Assembly (NCBI GenBank): GCA_013397075.1
Contig: VWZS01003730.1
Span: forward strand, 912,053 to 976,052
Origin: Rhabdornis inornatus
Lineage: Eukaryota; Chordata; Aves; Passeriformes; Rhabdornithidae
Length of the DNA stretch: 64,000 nucleotides
Direction of reading: 5' to 3'
Shown here: piece after piece, positions 1 to 10,720 of the stretch
Layout of the letters: each line of letters starts with the position of its first letter
Numbering within the stretch: position 1 is the first letter of the stretch
Notes under the pieces: model-generated
What the model was told of the DNA's origin: nothing
Seen by the model: only the letters and a program-made list of their open reading frames with translations
Database searches by the model: none
Position numbers and translations under genes: made by a program

Positions 1-899
1 ATTAATTTTAGAGGGTGAAATTTCAGGGATGCAAACCCATGCAAGATGGAATCCTTGCAGATGCAAACAGCCCTGGTTATTTGCTGCTTTTGGGCAGAGC
101 TCTCCTCGATTTAAGGTCTCGCTGTTGTCAAGCTGTTCTCATTCCCATTTACGAGACATTTATCCTGTTAAATCCTAATCCCTGTGTACAACTAACTCTG
201 ATGCACGAGTGGATAACTCTGCTGGACGCTGGGACAATAATCCAGATGTTTCACCTAGTAAATACATGAGATATTTTGCTGTCTGCCAAGCGTTGCCTTG
301 GCAGGCAGAACCTTTGTTCTCTCACTGATGAATGCAGAGGAATTTCCAGGGGGATTTAGCGATGGAGGGAAGGGGTGAGAAGTGAGGAAAATTGAAGAGA
401 TCAGAGTCAGACCCACACAGTCCTACTCTGGCTGGGAACTCAGCAAACAGAGCATTTTTAAAGGTATTTTCTGAAGGTGAAATGGCATCCAGGGCATGAC
501 TCTGGTGTAGTGAAATGCCACAGCACCACCCCTCAACTATTGGCTCCATGAGTAAAATCTATTTAATGAGGTTTGGAAATCTGGGATGCCATCATTTCTC
601 CCCTCTCTTTTTCCAAGCATTAACCCTCCCCACAATTTTTTTCTTATAATGGCTCTCTGGTTTGGTGGGTTTTCCAGCATTCTGCATTTTTCCTCTCCCT
701 GAGTTTGTGCTCGTTACACATGAAACCATCTCCAGACCCCTGGGAAAAACCTCATAAAAATTCAGGAATTATATCATCTCCACGCTGTTTTTAAGGAAAA
801 AACAATCTGGTTTTTTGGAAAGGCTCTAGTGAGCATTAGCAGCACTCTCTCCTCCACACTCTGTGTGTGTCTGGTTACCTTGCCCTGAGCCAAACAGCT
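1..899. other. Unique non-coding DNA
   Basis: No coding exon or recognised transposable element is visible. Open frames are under 90 codons, on both strands and mutually overlapping, as expected by chance. The only structural item is a hairpin at 279-308, listed separately. Confidence 0.6.
279..308. repeat. Short inverted repeat (12-bp stem, 6-nt loop)
   Basis: Bases 279-290 pair with 297-308 around a CGTTGC loop. The inner eight pairs (CTGCCAAG/CTTGGCAG) are perfect, and one G:T pair interrupts the outer four. The arms contain GCCAA/TTGGC half-sites like those bound by nuclear factor I, but not in the canonical TTGGC-N5-GCCAA arrangement. It is too short for a microRNA precursor. It may be a chance palindrome. 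Confidence 0.6.
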
Positions 900-1200
900 T
901 CATTAAATCTCATTTAAGCGCTGGCTGCGGTCAACTCTTGTGACTCCAACCCGAGCTGGAGCAGAAAATCCACAACCTCTACACACAAAGCTCATCTCAT
1001 TGGGCCAATATTATTTTCATCTTCCTGAACATCATTGTCTGCTCCACACCACCAATTAGAGACACTGTTAGTTTTGGAAACGGCTCAACAAAGTGTGTGT
1101 GGATCAGACAAACGTGGGACTTCAATAGGCAGGCGTGTTTTTTGGCTAATATTGGCTGATAAGGCAGCATTATCTGCACCTTTTCCCTCAGCTGGCTCTC
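900..1200. promoter_or_regulatory. Candidate conserved non-coding element
   Basis: This stretch has balanced composition, no repeat signature, isolated CpGs, and several CAAT/TAAT-type motifs (CCAAT near 1013, CCAATTAG near 1050, two GGCTAATATTGG-like words near 1144-1156). That texture is typical of vertebrate developmental enhancers, but no conservation was measured and the call is a guess from reading alone. Confidence 0.15.
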
Positions 1201-1706
1201 ACCCCATTTGAAATAATTCTATTTTACAAGCTGGATGTCAACAGTACCTGTTTATGGAAGGTGACACTGGCTCCCCCCTGCCGCTGGTGTTATCGATGAG
1301 GAAGCACTAAGTGGGCGTGTGAGTATTTTTAAAGTACACTGCAAAAAATAAAATAACAAGGGGGCCCCTGATTTATCCCTCTGTTAACAAAATAATGAGC
1401 CTGCCACCTACAAATGTGCTGCTCTTCTGGACTCATTTGTAGAAGAAATCCTTGTTTCTCCTTGCAAGAGACAATATTGAGGGTGTCTTGGAAATTTAAC
1501 AATTTATTTTCCTGGTGTTTGCTGGCTGGATTTCAACTACAAAATTTTGGTTGTTTTTTTGGTTTTTTGTCTGTTATGACAAGTGCTGCTGGCCCTGCGT
1601 TGTAGAGTGGGAGAAAGAAATTATCATTTTCATCTCATTCTGGCTTTCCTCAACCCAGTCATTGAGAAATCAAGAACATCTTGAAAATGTCTGCACAAAA
1701 ATCATA

Positions 1707-1754
1707 ATTTCCATATAAAACCCGTCATTTCCATATTAAAATTTCCATATTAAA
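1707..1754 (+). repeat. Short tandem repeat, 14-bp unit ATTTCCATATTAAA
   Basis: Two identical 14-bp copies lie back to back at 1727-1740 and 1741-1754. A third diverged copy sits at 1707-1720, separated by six bases. The array is AT-rich and has no coding potential. Confidence 0.85.
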
Positions 1755-2569
1755 AGCATTAATTGAGGTTTTTTTTACTACAACCCCATGTACACACACA
1801 GGACTATGTAGAGGCAGGAGTTAACCAATCCCAGTTTTTAGACCACAGGGTTTCAGGGCTGATAACCAACATTTCACAGCATCTTTCAAAGCAATTTTTA
1901 GAGCAGCATAAACAATTTCTGTCCCTGCCTAAAGCAAAACAGGCAAAACCCCGGGGGTGGATGTGTCCAGCAGATGTTCCCAGGTGCTGTGACACATCTG
2001 GCAGCAGTGTCCCTGCTTCAGGTCCCCAAAACTCGTACAAAGAAATTTCTTTCTCCAGTATTCATTCCTAACTGTGACAACAGCTCCAAACAATTCCCAA
2101 AAGGGCGTAGCTGCCCTTGGGAAATCCAGGATTTCAGTTTTCCTGTGCTGTGAGCAGTGGCTGGGGGTGAATTTGGGATTGGGGTGCTCTTAGGGCATTG
2201 CAGATCCTGCAAGCAATGAAAGAACACAGGGACAGAAGAGAACATTTGTATTTTGGGGTGAAACTTCAGGATGAAAAGGTGGGAGTATTATTGAAGCAGT
2301 GGTAGGCTTTATCTCAGTCACACTCAGGTGATCTTCTAAATATCCATATAAAAATAATTAATTACTACTGGGAAAATTACTGTCCAAGAAAACTATTCCA
2401 GTAACCAATTCCAAATCTTGCCCAAATCTAGGATAAACAAACCAGGAGTTCCCCGATGTGTCAGCAATGCCTTAATCTTATCTCCAAAGAATAAAATCAA
2501 TTTGACCACACTTTTGCCAAAACAAAAAATAAATTTATTTGCATTTTTTTTGCTTCATGAAAGACTGTG

Positions 2570-2592
2570 ATGCCAAACGTTACATTTGGCAT
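2570..2592. repeat. Perfect 8-bp inverted repeat
   Basis: ATGCCAAA at 2570-2577 is the exact reverse complement of TTTGGCAT at 2585-2592, with a 7-nt spacer. It can form a hairpin or present a symmetrical protein site. The half-sites are of the GCCAA type but face the opposite way from a canonical NFI dimer site. Confidence 0.7.
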
Positions 2593-2890
2593 ATTTGATG
2601 TTCAAACACATCCAGCTTCCAATACCCTCAGGTTTTGATTTGGATTAAGTGAGGGACTAACAGCATAGAAGCATTTTTCTTATTTTATAATCCAAATGCT
2701 TTCTTTGCATCCTCTGAGGACAGAGTCCATACAGGAGCAGAATCCCATTCCATCAGGGAATTCTGCTCGTTTTCCTACCAGAGTGTCAAATTGTGTTTTT
2801 CTAGAGAAAACAACGTGCCTGTAAGATTTGCTGTGCTCAGGCAGCAGCAGCCTCTTGTTCTGTGCTTAATAAAGACAAGCAATTTTCCCA

Positions 2891-3019
2891 GGATGTGTTT
2901 AAAAAAAAGATTGGATGTGGCACTGGGTGCCATGGTCTAGTTGAGCTGTTAGGGCATGGGTTGGACTGGATGATCTTGGAGGTCTCTTCCAACCTGGTTA
3001 TTCTGTGATTCTGTGATTC
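2891..3019 (+). mobile_element. CR1 LINE fragment, 3' end
   Basis: Recognised by a GGATGTG...GGCACTGGGTGCCATGG block, then GTTGGACTGGATGATCTTGG, then CTTCCAACCTGG and a terminal ATTCTGTG ATTCTGTG repeat. These are hallmarks of the avian CR1 3' untranslated region. Only about 130 bp remain, which is normal for CR1 because reverse transcription usually aborts early. It is non-autonomous and inactive. Confidence 0.92.
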
Positions 3020-5213
3020 ATTGAGGAGACCTGGTACCAGACCTAGCCCAGCTGCCCCAAAATTATTCCTCCTCCAGTTCCCTTTTACCACAAGGCTGGG
3101 TTATAACCCAGCCCATCCTGGCCCAGATGACGTTTTCCATGGACCACAGTGGGATTTGGGTCAGACTCACAGTAGCTGAAAGCAAGCCATTACATTTAGA
3201 GAGAGGAAAGGAAGGAAAAACAGCTCAACAGCCTGAGCTGGGCCAAATTCTGGAGATGCACCAGGGAAAAATCGTCCCGTTGTTGCTTTTCTAAGGAAAT
3301 GAACATCCAGCACAGAGACACTGAATTCATTTCAGAATGATTTAAAGTCAGCGTTCTGAGGGGGTGTGTGCACGTGGAAAAGCAGGTTTGAGACATAAAT
3401 ATATTCCTTTTGTTGACAGTGGAAGAAGCAGTGTTTCCTTTGGTCCTAGTGAAGAGCAAACAGTTGCTTTGATAGTCTTGGCAAATGAAAAACTTTATTT
3501 TTATCAGACAGAGAAGGAAAGCCTGTGCAGCCATTGCCAGGCAGTGACACACTACGTGACATGTCCCAGTGAGGAATTCTCACAGCACATCTGTCTCACT
3601 GAGGGGTTTCTCATCACTCCCCTCCCCTTCTGGGTGGGAATGTCCAGGACAATCTTCCTTGGCTTGCCCAGAGGAAAGGTTTCTTATGGAAGTGAAGGTG
3701 TTTTTAAGCAGCCACCACTCAGGGTTAGCATGTTGTCATCCTGTGCTATCCCGCATGGCACAGTGACAGGACAAAGGACAATTATTTGAGATCTCTGGTG
3801 CAGGTGGCAGCTGGGGGTGGGTGCAAGGCACCTCCTGCTCTTCATTTCCCTCTGGAAGAAAGACCTGCCCACGTCCTGACTCATTTGGACCAGAGCAAGG
3901 CCTCTGGAAAAGACAAACACTGGAAGGCAGCGTTCCCAGTGTGGAAATGCTCCCAGCACTCCGGTTAACCCTTCCCTTGTGCTGAGCAGGACAGGCTCCT
4001 CTCTCCAAGAACATCAATTCATGTGCAGGACTGAGCTGGAATCAGCTCAATAATCCCAGCTGGGCTCAAAACAGGGCTGGAAGGGGTGAAGAGAGTTGTC
4101 ACTCCCAGCTTTATCCACCAAAGGACCAAGAAAGTCCCATCCCACATTTGTGTAACAGAGGAGATTGGCTCCATCATAAACACACTGCTGCACAGTTGCA
4201 GGCCTCTACTCTTTCCTGATTTTTCCAGGAGAAGAAATTTTTCCTTCCTGCTTCATTCTACATTTTCCTAATTTAACTTTGATCCAGGGACCAGTGTTTT
4301 AAAACCCCTGCATTCCCTGTTTAGCAACGAAACCCAAGGAAAGCTCCTGGGATAGCCGCAGTTTGCACTGCGGGGTTTCTGAGCGTCTGGGCTCTTTCTT
4401 TCCTTTTTTTCACTCCCCAACAGCTGGCTCTTAGCAGGCAGACTGGTGCTTAAAGCGTCTGATATGATGTGAGAAAGCAAAATAATCACCTGCCAAGGAT
4501 TTCATCTTCATAAAAGGCAAGGTGTAAGATCAGGTTTCAAAACGTGTAGGAGTTTGGCGCACGCTGTGACACCGCCGTGAACCCTGAGGAACCAACTCCT
4601 GTTAACTTTAAAAACACAACATTCATCTCCTTGCCCCTCCAGACCCCGGGCTTGGCAATGCTGGGCCCTTCTGGGAGGATGACTCCAGGGAGAATGGAAA
4701 AGGGAGAAAAAAAGAGGGAGAAAGGAAGCTTCAAAAGCTGCTGCAATCCACCAGCCATCTCCACCAGAGCTGCATTCTCCTCATCCACAATAAAATATTT
4801 GGGATCACTTCTCCTCTGCAGCTCAGCCAAAACTGTTGGATTCACACTTGGTTAGCCAGGGAGAATTTGCCCATGCACACGGATGATGGAAAATTGAGAA
4901 TAAGGGCTTTCTTCTCAGTACACACATTAAGGGAGTGGGTTTTTCCTGGGAAGAAAATTGTTTGGAGGCAGTTTAAACCTTAATAAAAATCTGGCAAGGC
5001 AGCTGTCACAATAAAACTCTTCTGTTAACTAAGATGGACTTGTGATGCAGCTTTGGAGGACTAAAGTTGTTGATTTGCTTTTCATCTTTAATTAGGTTTT
5101 TTGCCTCATTTGGCTCAGGAAGATAAAAAAGATTTAAGGATCTCAGTTGTTAAGGCACTGATTTTTCTGGCTGAATAAATATTGATATTGTTGCATATTA
5201 TTTTTACTGGTTC
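3020..5213. other. Unique non-coding DNA
   Basis: No repeat family or coding exon recognised. The longest frame is 141 codons (3364-3789, plus). It overlaps a 118-codon frame on the other strand (3196-3552), has no recognisable domain, and is judged chance. The opposed frames at 4537-4845 and 4577-4855 likewise mirror each other. Confidence 0.55.
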
Positions 5214-5270
5214 ATGGATGGATGGATGGATGGATGGGTGGATGGATGAATGGATGGGTGGATAGATGGA
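5214..5270. repeat. Tetranucleotide microsatellite (ATGG)n
   Basis: About fourteen units of ATGG/GGAT with scattered substitutions (GGTG, GAATG, TAGATG). On the minus strand it reads through as a run of Ile-His-Pro-Ser repeats, which explains the short open frame at 5115-5315. That frame is not a gene. Confidence 0.95.
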
Positions 5271-5929
5271 AACAACATTTCTGTTTTTAAAGAAAGACTG
5301 AATGTCTTCCTTCACTGATTTTCATTTCCACCTCTGCAAAATAAAAGCCAAAACAGGTGGCAGAGGATGGAACTCTGACTTCATGGCCACCAAGCATATT
5401 TTTTCACCCCTGAATTCTAAAGCTTTTTCCAAAAGAGAAATTCACCCCCTTTGCAGATGGGGAAGCAGATTCCTGCTATTTGGAAACCCAAAAAACTGGA
5501 ATTGCCATGGGCCAGTTTCACGTGTGGCTGTGAGGAAGAGGCTTTGGCCCACAGGGTTTATCTGCCTTGGGCACATTCCATCACCAGCAGTGATTCCAGC
5601 CTTTCCCCCCAAAACTGCAAATAATTGTCCTTCCCTAAAGGAAAATTGTCCTAAACCAAATCAAAACACAGCTCTGAAAACTCTCTAAATAGCCATCAAA
5701 TAAAATGCATTTGATCAAGCACATCAGTGCAGGAATTCCCCCTTCTGCTCCAAATTTTGGCCTTGATTTCCAAAAGGTTCCTCAGCTACATTAATTTATG
5801 TATTTCTGAAGATTTTTTTTCCCATAAAGGTTTGGTCCTGACATCTCCTTGAGACCTTTTTACTGTTGGTCTCATAGGAATGTGCTCCTGGGGGATTTTG
5901 CTGTAGCTGTGATGGGTTTGGTTAAAAGA
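5271..5929. other. Unique non-coding DNA
   Basis: Contains a 128-codon plus-strand open frame (5302-5688) with no recognisable domain, no in-frame codon bias that I can see and no clear splice context; judged chance. No repeats seen. Confidence 0.5.
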
Positions 5930-6480
5930 CAAGAAATTTGCTGCTTGTATTTCATGTTTGTATGCCCGGGAGTTTGGTTGATTTTAGCTCTATTGCATCC
6001 ATTAGATCTATTTTAGATCGATTATTTGGACTAATAACTGATATTAAGGAATTACCTTCTCCTATAGGTTTTACATGTCCCTTTACACAGCAGATAAATG
6101 TATTTCAATGTGTGTTCAGCTACAAAATTGAGCCTACTAATTAGTGAGTAATTACATGTATATGTGTCCCGGCACTAAATCTGTAAAAAATCGGATTTGG
6201 GGAAATTTTCGGCGTAATCCTTGCAGGGTGTGAGTGGGAATAGATCCACAGGGAGGCAGGATCAGCTAATTAGGCTTCTCCCCCTCCCCTCGAATTTCAT
6301 GTCTCGCCTCCTGTTTTGTGTGTTTCCAAACGAGTACACGATAATTACTTCATTAGGAAACTATTAGAAGGGAACAAGAGAAGATGAGTCACTCGCTTTT
6401 TGTCCCTGCTTTTATCTGATGGTGAGAAGCGAAGGAATTTTAAAAATCTTTTCTAGGTCACCGATCCTTCCAAGTGCTCG
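5930..6480. promoter_or_regulatory. Strong candidate conserved non-coding element
   Basis: This AT-rich, repeat-free block is dense in homeodomain core motifs: CTAATTAG near 6138, GTAATTAC near 6149, CTAATTAG near 6267, ATAATTAC near 6341 and CATTAGG near 6351. It also has paired GATCTATTTT/AGATCGATT words near 6004-6021 and a perfect AP-1 site TGAGTCA at 6385-6391. Isolated CpGs persist (TTTTCGGCG near 6209, CACGATAA near 6338) in a CpG-poor background. Together these resemble a vertebrate developmental enhancer. Conservation has not been measured, so this is inference. Confidence 0.3.
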
Positions 6481-7365
6481 TGCCCATCTTCCCTTCCCCC
6501 TCCTCGACTCCAAGTGATTTTGCAGGGCCTGGTGTGGATGCAGGAAATCCACCCACAAGGAGCCTTTTCCACTAGAAAAGCATTTATTTATTTCCTTTTC
6601 GCGTTTTGTTCTCTCTAGATGAGGAAAACCAGCTCATCACTACGTTGGGTTTTTTTCTCTTATAGCGATAATTTCTCGTGAATTACATTTTGTGGCTCTC
6701 AAACTTTGGCTCAGAAGTTCTCTCACACTGAAAGAACTGGATGGAAATATTTAAACACAAGGAGAAACATTTCAAATTGAAAAAAGAAAGCTTTTAAAAG
6801 CCTGTGTGTTGCACAATACTCCTCCACTCACACTTAGGCCCTCACTGATAATATATTTTAAAAATTGCTGAATACATTTAGGTTGCTTTCTTTTTTTCAT
6901 GGGATGTCTTCATTCTATTACTTCAACTACCATGTCAAGAATATGACAAAGAGGAGCCTCCAAATCCATATTTAAGCAGTAAAATAAATGATCTTGTTCC
7001 CAGAAGAGCTGAGCACTCTGCAGTCATGAGCAGGGATGAGGATTCCAGTCCGTTTTAAAATGGAAGCCTTAATATTTATTGCATCAGAAATGGATTTATC
7101 ATCTTCTGGAAAGGAGATCTGGCACATTTTGGAGAAAGTTCCCTCAAAGAATGGGAGCTGAGTCCCTTGCTGGCTATTTAATCACAGTATCAGCTTGCCT
7201 TGCTGTTTTCCAAGTCATTTTACCATTGACTTGCCAAAACATGTGAGGTCTCCTTGCCCCAACTGCCACTCGGATTAAAAGTGATTGACAAGGGATACAA
7301 TTAAGGTTTGATTCAGAATTCACCAGGCTTAAATCCCTCTGGTAAGAAAATACTTTGATTCCACC

Positions 7366-7411
7366 AAAAAAAAAAAAATAAAAATAAATAAAAAAATAAA
7401 ATAAAAAAAAA
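7366..7411. repeat. A-rich low-complexity tract
   Basis: About 46 bases of A broken by single T residues (AAATAAA-type units). There is no identifiable element on its upstream side, so it is called simple sequence and not a retrotransposon tail. Confidence 0.9.
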
Positions 7412-8338
7412 TACTCCTTGGAATAACCCTCATGAGTTAATGTTTGAATATTCCAGGGGTATTCCAGCAAGAGTCAAAAATTGAACAAAAAGTAACTCTG
7501 AGCAGTGGCTGGTTCCAGTTCCTTGAAACAACAACAACAAAAACATGAGGCTTTGAGATCAGAATCTCCTGGTGTGATTTGCATATTGATACAGAGCAGA
7601 TGTTTCAGAAACAAATGCTGCTGCATCTGCTGATGGATTGGCTTCAGCTGCCTGCAGAGGAGTTCAGCGGGGGTAGAGTGTCACATTTGTCATTCTCATC
7701 GACTTTATAAGTTCTCTGTTGACCCAACAGTACCTGAATAATTTTTTTTTCCCTGCAGTAAGTTAGAGAAGGAAGCCTGCAGGGGAATGTGTGGGGAAGG
7801 GGGTATTTTTCCCAGCTCACAGGAGAGGTTGGCTGAGGCTGCAGGGATGAGTTTTGCTGTTTGTTTTTACATTGTTCTGCTCAGCTTTTTTTTCCCCTGT
7901 CTTGGAAAAAAAAGGCAGCAAACAAAAATAAGTGGTCAAAATATTGGTCCTATCATTCAATAGTTGTCATTGTTTTATTTTCATGTCAGGTTATCCTGAT
8001 GTGGGCCCTCCCAGCATTTCTGGAGGAGTTGTGTGAACACCCTTAGGAGCTTTGACGTTCCAAATGTGATGGATATTAAACCCTGAGCCTCAGGAGGGTC
8101 TTGCTCCAGAGTTAAAACTGGGCAGTGAAACAAACAGTGATGGTTTGAATGACAAATTTCTCAAGGGCTTTTCGAGGAGAAAGAAAAGCCAAGGGCATCG
8201 AGGGGGACTGGGTGAAGTTTCCTCTAAATAACAACAAGCAAACTGAAGTGTCCCAAAGAAGTGAGGTCCCGTGGTCACCGTGTGTTTGCAGCCATGCACT
8301 GCAGCTCAGTTAAAGCAAAAGGACTGGGGGCTGTGCAC

Positions 8339-8354
8339 AAAAAAAAAAAAAAAG
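8339..8354. repeat. Poly-A run, 16 bases
   Basis: An uninterrupted A homopolymer following TGTGC. No upstream retrocopy is recognised. Confidence 0.95.
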
Positions 8355-9054
8355 AGTGGGAATTCAGGGGCAAAAAGATTCCAGCTCTGCTCCTCAGAAG
8401 AAAGAATTTCCTTCGAGGTGCAGCACCATAAATGTGCTGTACAAACAACACCCAGAATCCCGCATTAGAGAAAACCGAATAATAGGTGCCTAAGGAAATA
8501 GCTGGGATTTAGGGGGCTTAAACCCAGGCCCTGCTGTGATACAATAGCCTTATTAAGCATGATATTTTATATAGGATCCAGAGAGTTTGAAGGGTTTGTG
8601 GCGTGTTTGGGTAAGGATCAGGGGGATTTTGGGAGCTGTGACCTCATCCCACGTTTGATGCTATCAGAGCTCGGCTGCTGAAGGGTTGTGAGCTTTGGCC
8701 AACTGGAAGGCAGAGCCCAGAGCAGCTCTGCAAGCTCAGTGTTTACCAGCCTGGAGCCTATAATTGTTTTTTTGTGGGGGAAGTTCAAGGCCACCCAAAG
8801 AGTGTTTCACAGTGCTCACCAAACCAATAAATGCTGGAGTTAGGAAAGGCCACAAACTGGAGCTGCTGGCCAAGGCTTGGCTGCCTTGGACTTAAAATTG
8901 TGTGGCAAAACTTCCTGCACCTCTTGGAAAGCTCTGGGCTTCACCTACCCACCAAAGCCAAAGCATCTGGAAGAGGGGAAAAGGTCTCCTGTGACCAGGA
9001 ACGGCAATTTCCCCCAAAATAATTAGGTCTTTGCAAGCTCTGGAAGCTCTTGCA

Positions 9055-9180
9055 TTATCATGGGATCACACAATCATGGAATGCTTTGGGTTGGAGGGGA
9101 ATTTACAGTCCAGCCAGTTCCAACTCCTTGCCGTGGGCAGGGACACCTTCCACTAGACCAGGTTGCTCAAACTCTTCAGA
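9055..9180 (-). mobile_element. CR1 LINE fragment, 3' end
   Basis: Reading the plus strand, degenerate ATCACACAATCATGGAATG tail repeats are followed by TTTGGGTTGGAGGGGAAT, CCAACTCCTTGCC, GGGCAGGGACACCTTCCACT and AGACCAGGTTGCTCAA. This is the reverse complement of the avian CR1 3' region. About 125 bp remain, truncated at the 5' side near 9180. Confidence 0.92.
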
Positions 9181-10020
9181 TTCTGGATATTTGCCACATG
9201 GGAAGGGATGGTTGGAGCAGCAGGAAGCAGGGAGCACATCTGCCTGGTCTGCTGGTACCTAAACACACAAACTCACATCCAAAATCCACAGTAGGAAGTG
9301 GGAAAGAAATATGGAAGCACTTAGAGCAGTGAATCAGCCATGGGGATTTTTATAAAGCTTTAATTTTGTATTAGAGCAAAAGGGAGAAGCCCCAAGCTTG
9401 GGGAGCACCACAAAATGGGCAAACTCCTGCCTTTGGGTCCAGTTAAATCAGATGGCAAAGGAGGTTTTCCATGGAAGTTTGGGATTCTCAACTGATGTGA
9501 GATTACATCTGGTAAATTGTCTGCATTGATTCTGCCTCAGAAATTGCACGTTGGGATGTGGCACTGCTTTGCTTGCAAAGTTCCCTTTCACCATCCATAT
9601 GAACACACTCTAGATTAAATCAGATTTGCCTAGAGGCTCAATCCAGAATAAATTTCCAATACTTGTGATGCTGGGATAGGACTCTGAAGCCATGGACACA
9701 GATTCCTTGGGAGTTTCTTATTTTTTTCTATATAAGACCTCCATATTACCATAAATTCTGCATAACTCTGCTATCAAACAGGTTAAATAAGACTTTTGAG
9801 AAGAAAGATCAGACTTTTCAGAGTGTGAGATATGTCTGGTCCCTGGGCAGAACTTTGGGGTTGTTATCTCTGCGATCTCTCTTAATCTGCATATACTCAA
9901 GAAACTGTGTTCATGGATATAAATCAATATACCTATTTTAATCAAGAACTTAACAACAATTTACCTGTTTGGGAATTCAAGGTGCTAAAATAAAGTCCTA
10001 AACCGCATCAAGGAATTTAA
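9181..10020. other. Unique non-coding DNA
   Basis: No recognised repeat, exon or RNA gene. The region 9700-9960 is AT-rich, with only a chance 75-codon minus-strand frame. Confidence 0.6.
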
Positions 10021-10260
10021 ATACGTGGAGGTTTGCTGAGGACAGTTGATGACTTTGATGTCCATCGGTTGAGGCTGTAACAGCACAGATAATCAGAGTG
10101 CCATTAATAAAATGTTCTTTCTGCCTGAAAATTAAATTAGCTGAGTCTGATACATTTTATATCCCCTGATGACCCAGCATGGCTGGAGCAAAGCAGGAAT
10201 ATAAAAGCCATCTGACGTACTTTGTCTTTGGCTGTTTTGGGAAGCTTCTCAGCTGACACG
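10021..10260. promoter_or_regulatory. Candidate conserved non-coding element
   Basis: Repeat-free, AT-rich sequence with ATTAAATTAG, GATAATC and CATTAATAAA words and a CRE-like TGACGTAC near 10215. The texture resembles a conserved enhancer, but this rests on reading only. Confidence 0.15.
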
Positions 10261-10639
10261 GGAAGCAAATGTTCCACAGTCTCATGGGGTCTTTCTTGGG
10301 GCTGACTGGTTTATAGCTGGGGAAAAAAAAAAAAATAATCCTCAGCTGGTTTCAGTAGCTATTTGTTACCAACTTAAAGATCAGGTTCTTCAAGGTAAAC
10401 TGAAAATGACAATTGGAAAATAAACATGAGCCACTTGGTGTGTGTCCTCTGTTGGGCTGAAATGTGACCCGTGTGGGGAGAGGTTAAAGGGTTAAATTGT
10501 GCCCGGCTCATTATGGGCCTGGAAAAAAAAAAATAAATCTCCTGGGTAAACTCAGAGGGGTGAGGCAGCTCTGAAACCCCTCAGTGCTGCTCCATGGGGC
10601 TCTGCAGTGACATGTGATACCCACTCTGGAGTGTCATGG
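10261..10639. other. Unique non-coding DNA with short A runs
   Basis: Two short A runs (near 10323-10335 and 10524-10533) are the only simple-sequence features. Nothing else recognised. Confidence 0.55.
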
Positions 10640-10720
10640 TTATCAACCGCCCAGGATTATAAGAGCTGACGTCAAAAAGCGTCGAGCGGCCGCTCTCTCC
10701 TCGCTCTGGTTGTCACTCTG
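10640..10720 (+). promoter_or_regulatory. CpG cluster with perfect CRE; possible promoter or enhancer
   Basis: A perfect palindromic cAMP response element, TGACGTCA, lies at 10667-10674. Eight bases upstream is a GATTATAAG stretch that could serve as a weak TATA-like box. Five or so CpGs follow within 25 bases, including the NotI octamer GCGGCCGC at 10686-10693, in a region where CpG is otherwise scarce. CREB/ATF proteins bind such CREs. A short open frame (10754-10963, 69 codons) starts downstream but matches no known protein. A promoter for an unannotated non-coding transcript is possible but unproven. Confidence 0.25.

Larger units (their letters stand above)
1201..2890. other. Unique non-coding DNA
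   Basis: Apart from the short tandem repeat at 1707-1754 and the palindrome at 2570-2592, no repeat or exon is seen. The open frames at 1763-2071 (plus) and 1804-2040 (minus) overlap each other on opposite strands, match no family I recognise, and are treated as chance. Confidence 0.6.
6481..9054. other. Unique non-coding DNA with A-rich tracts
   Basis: No exon or transposable element recognised. It contains an A/T low-complexity tract at 7366-7411 and a 16-base A run at 8339-8354. Open frames here are all under 100 codons. Confidence 0.55.
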
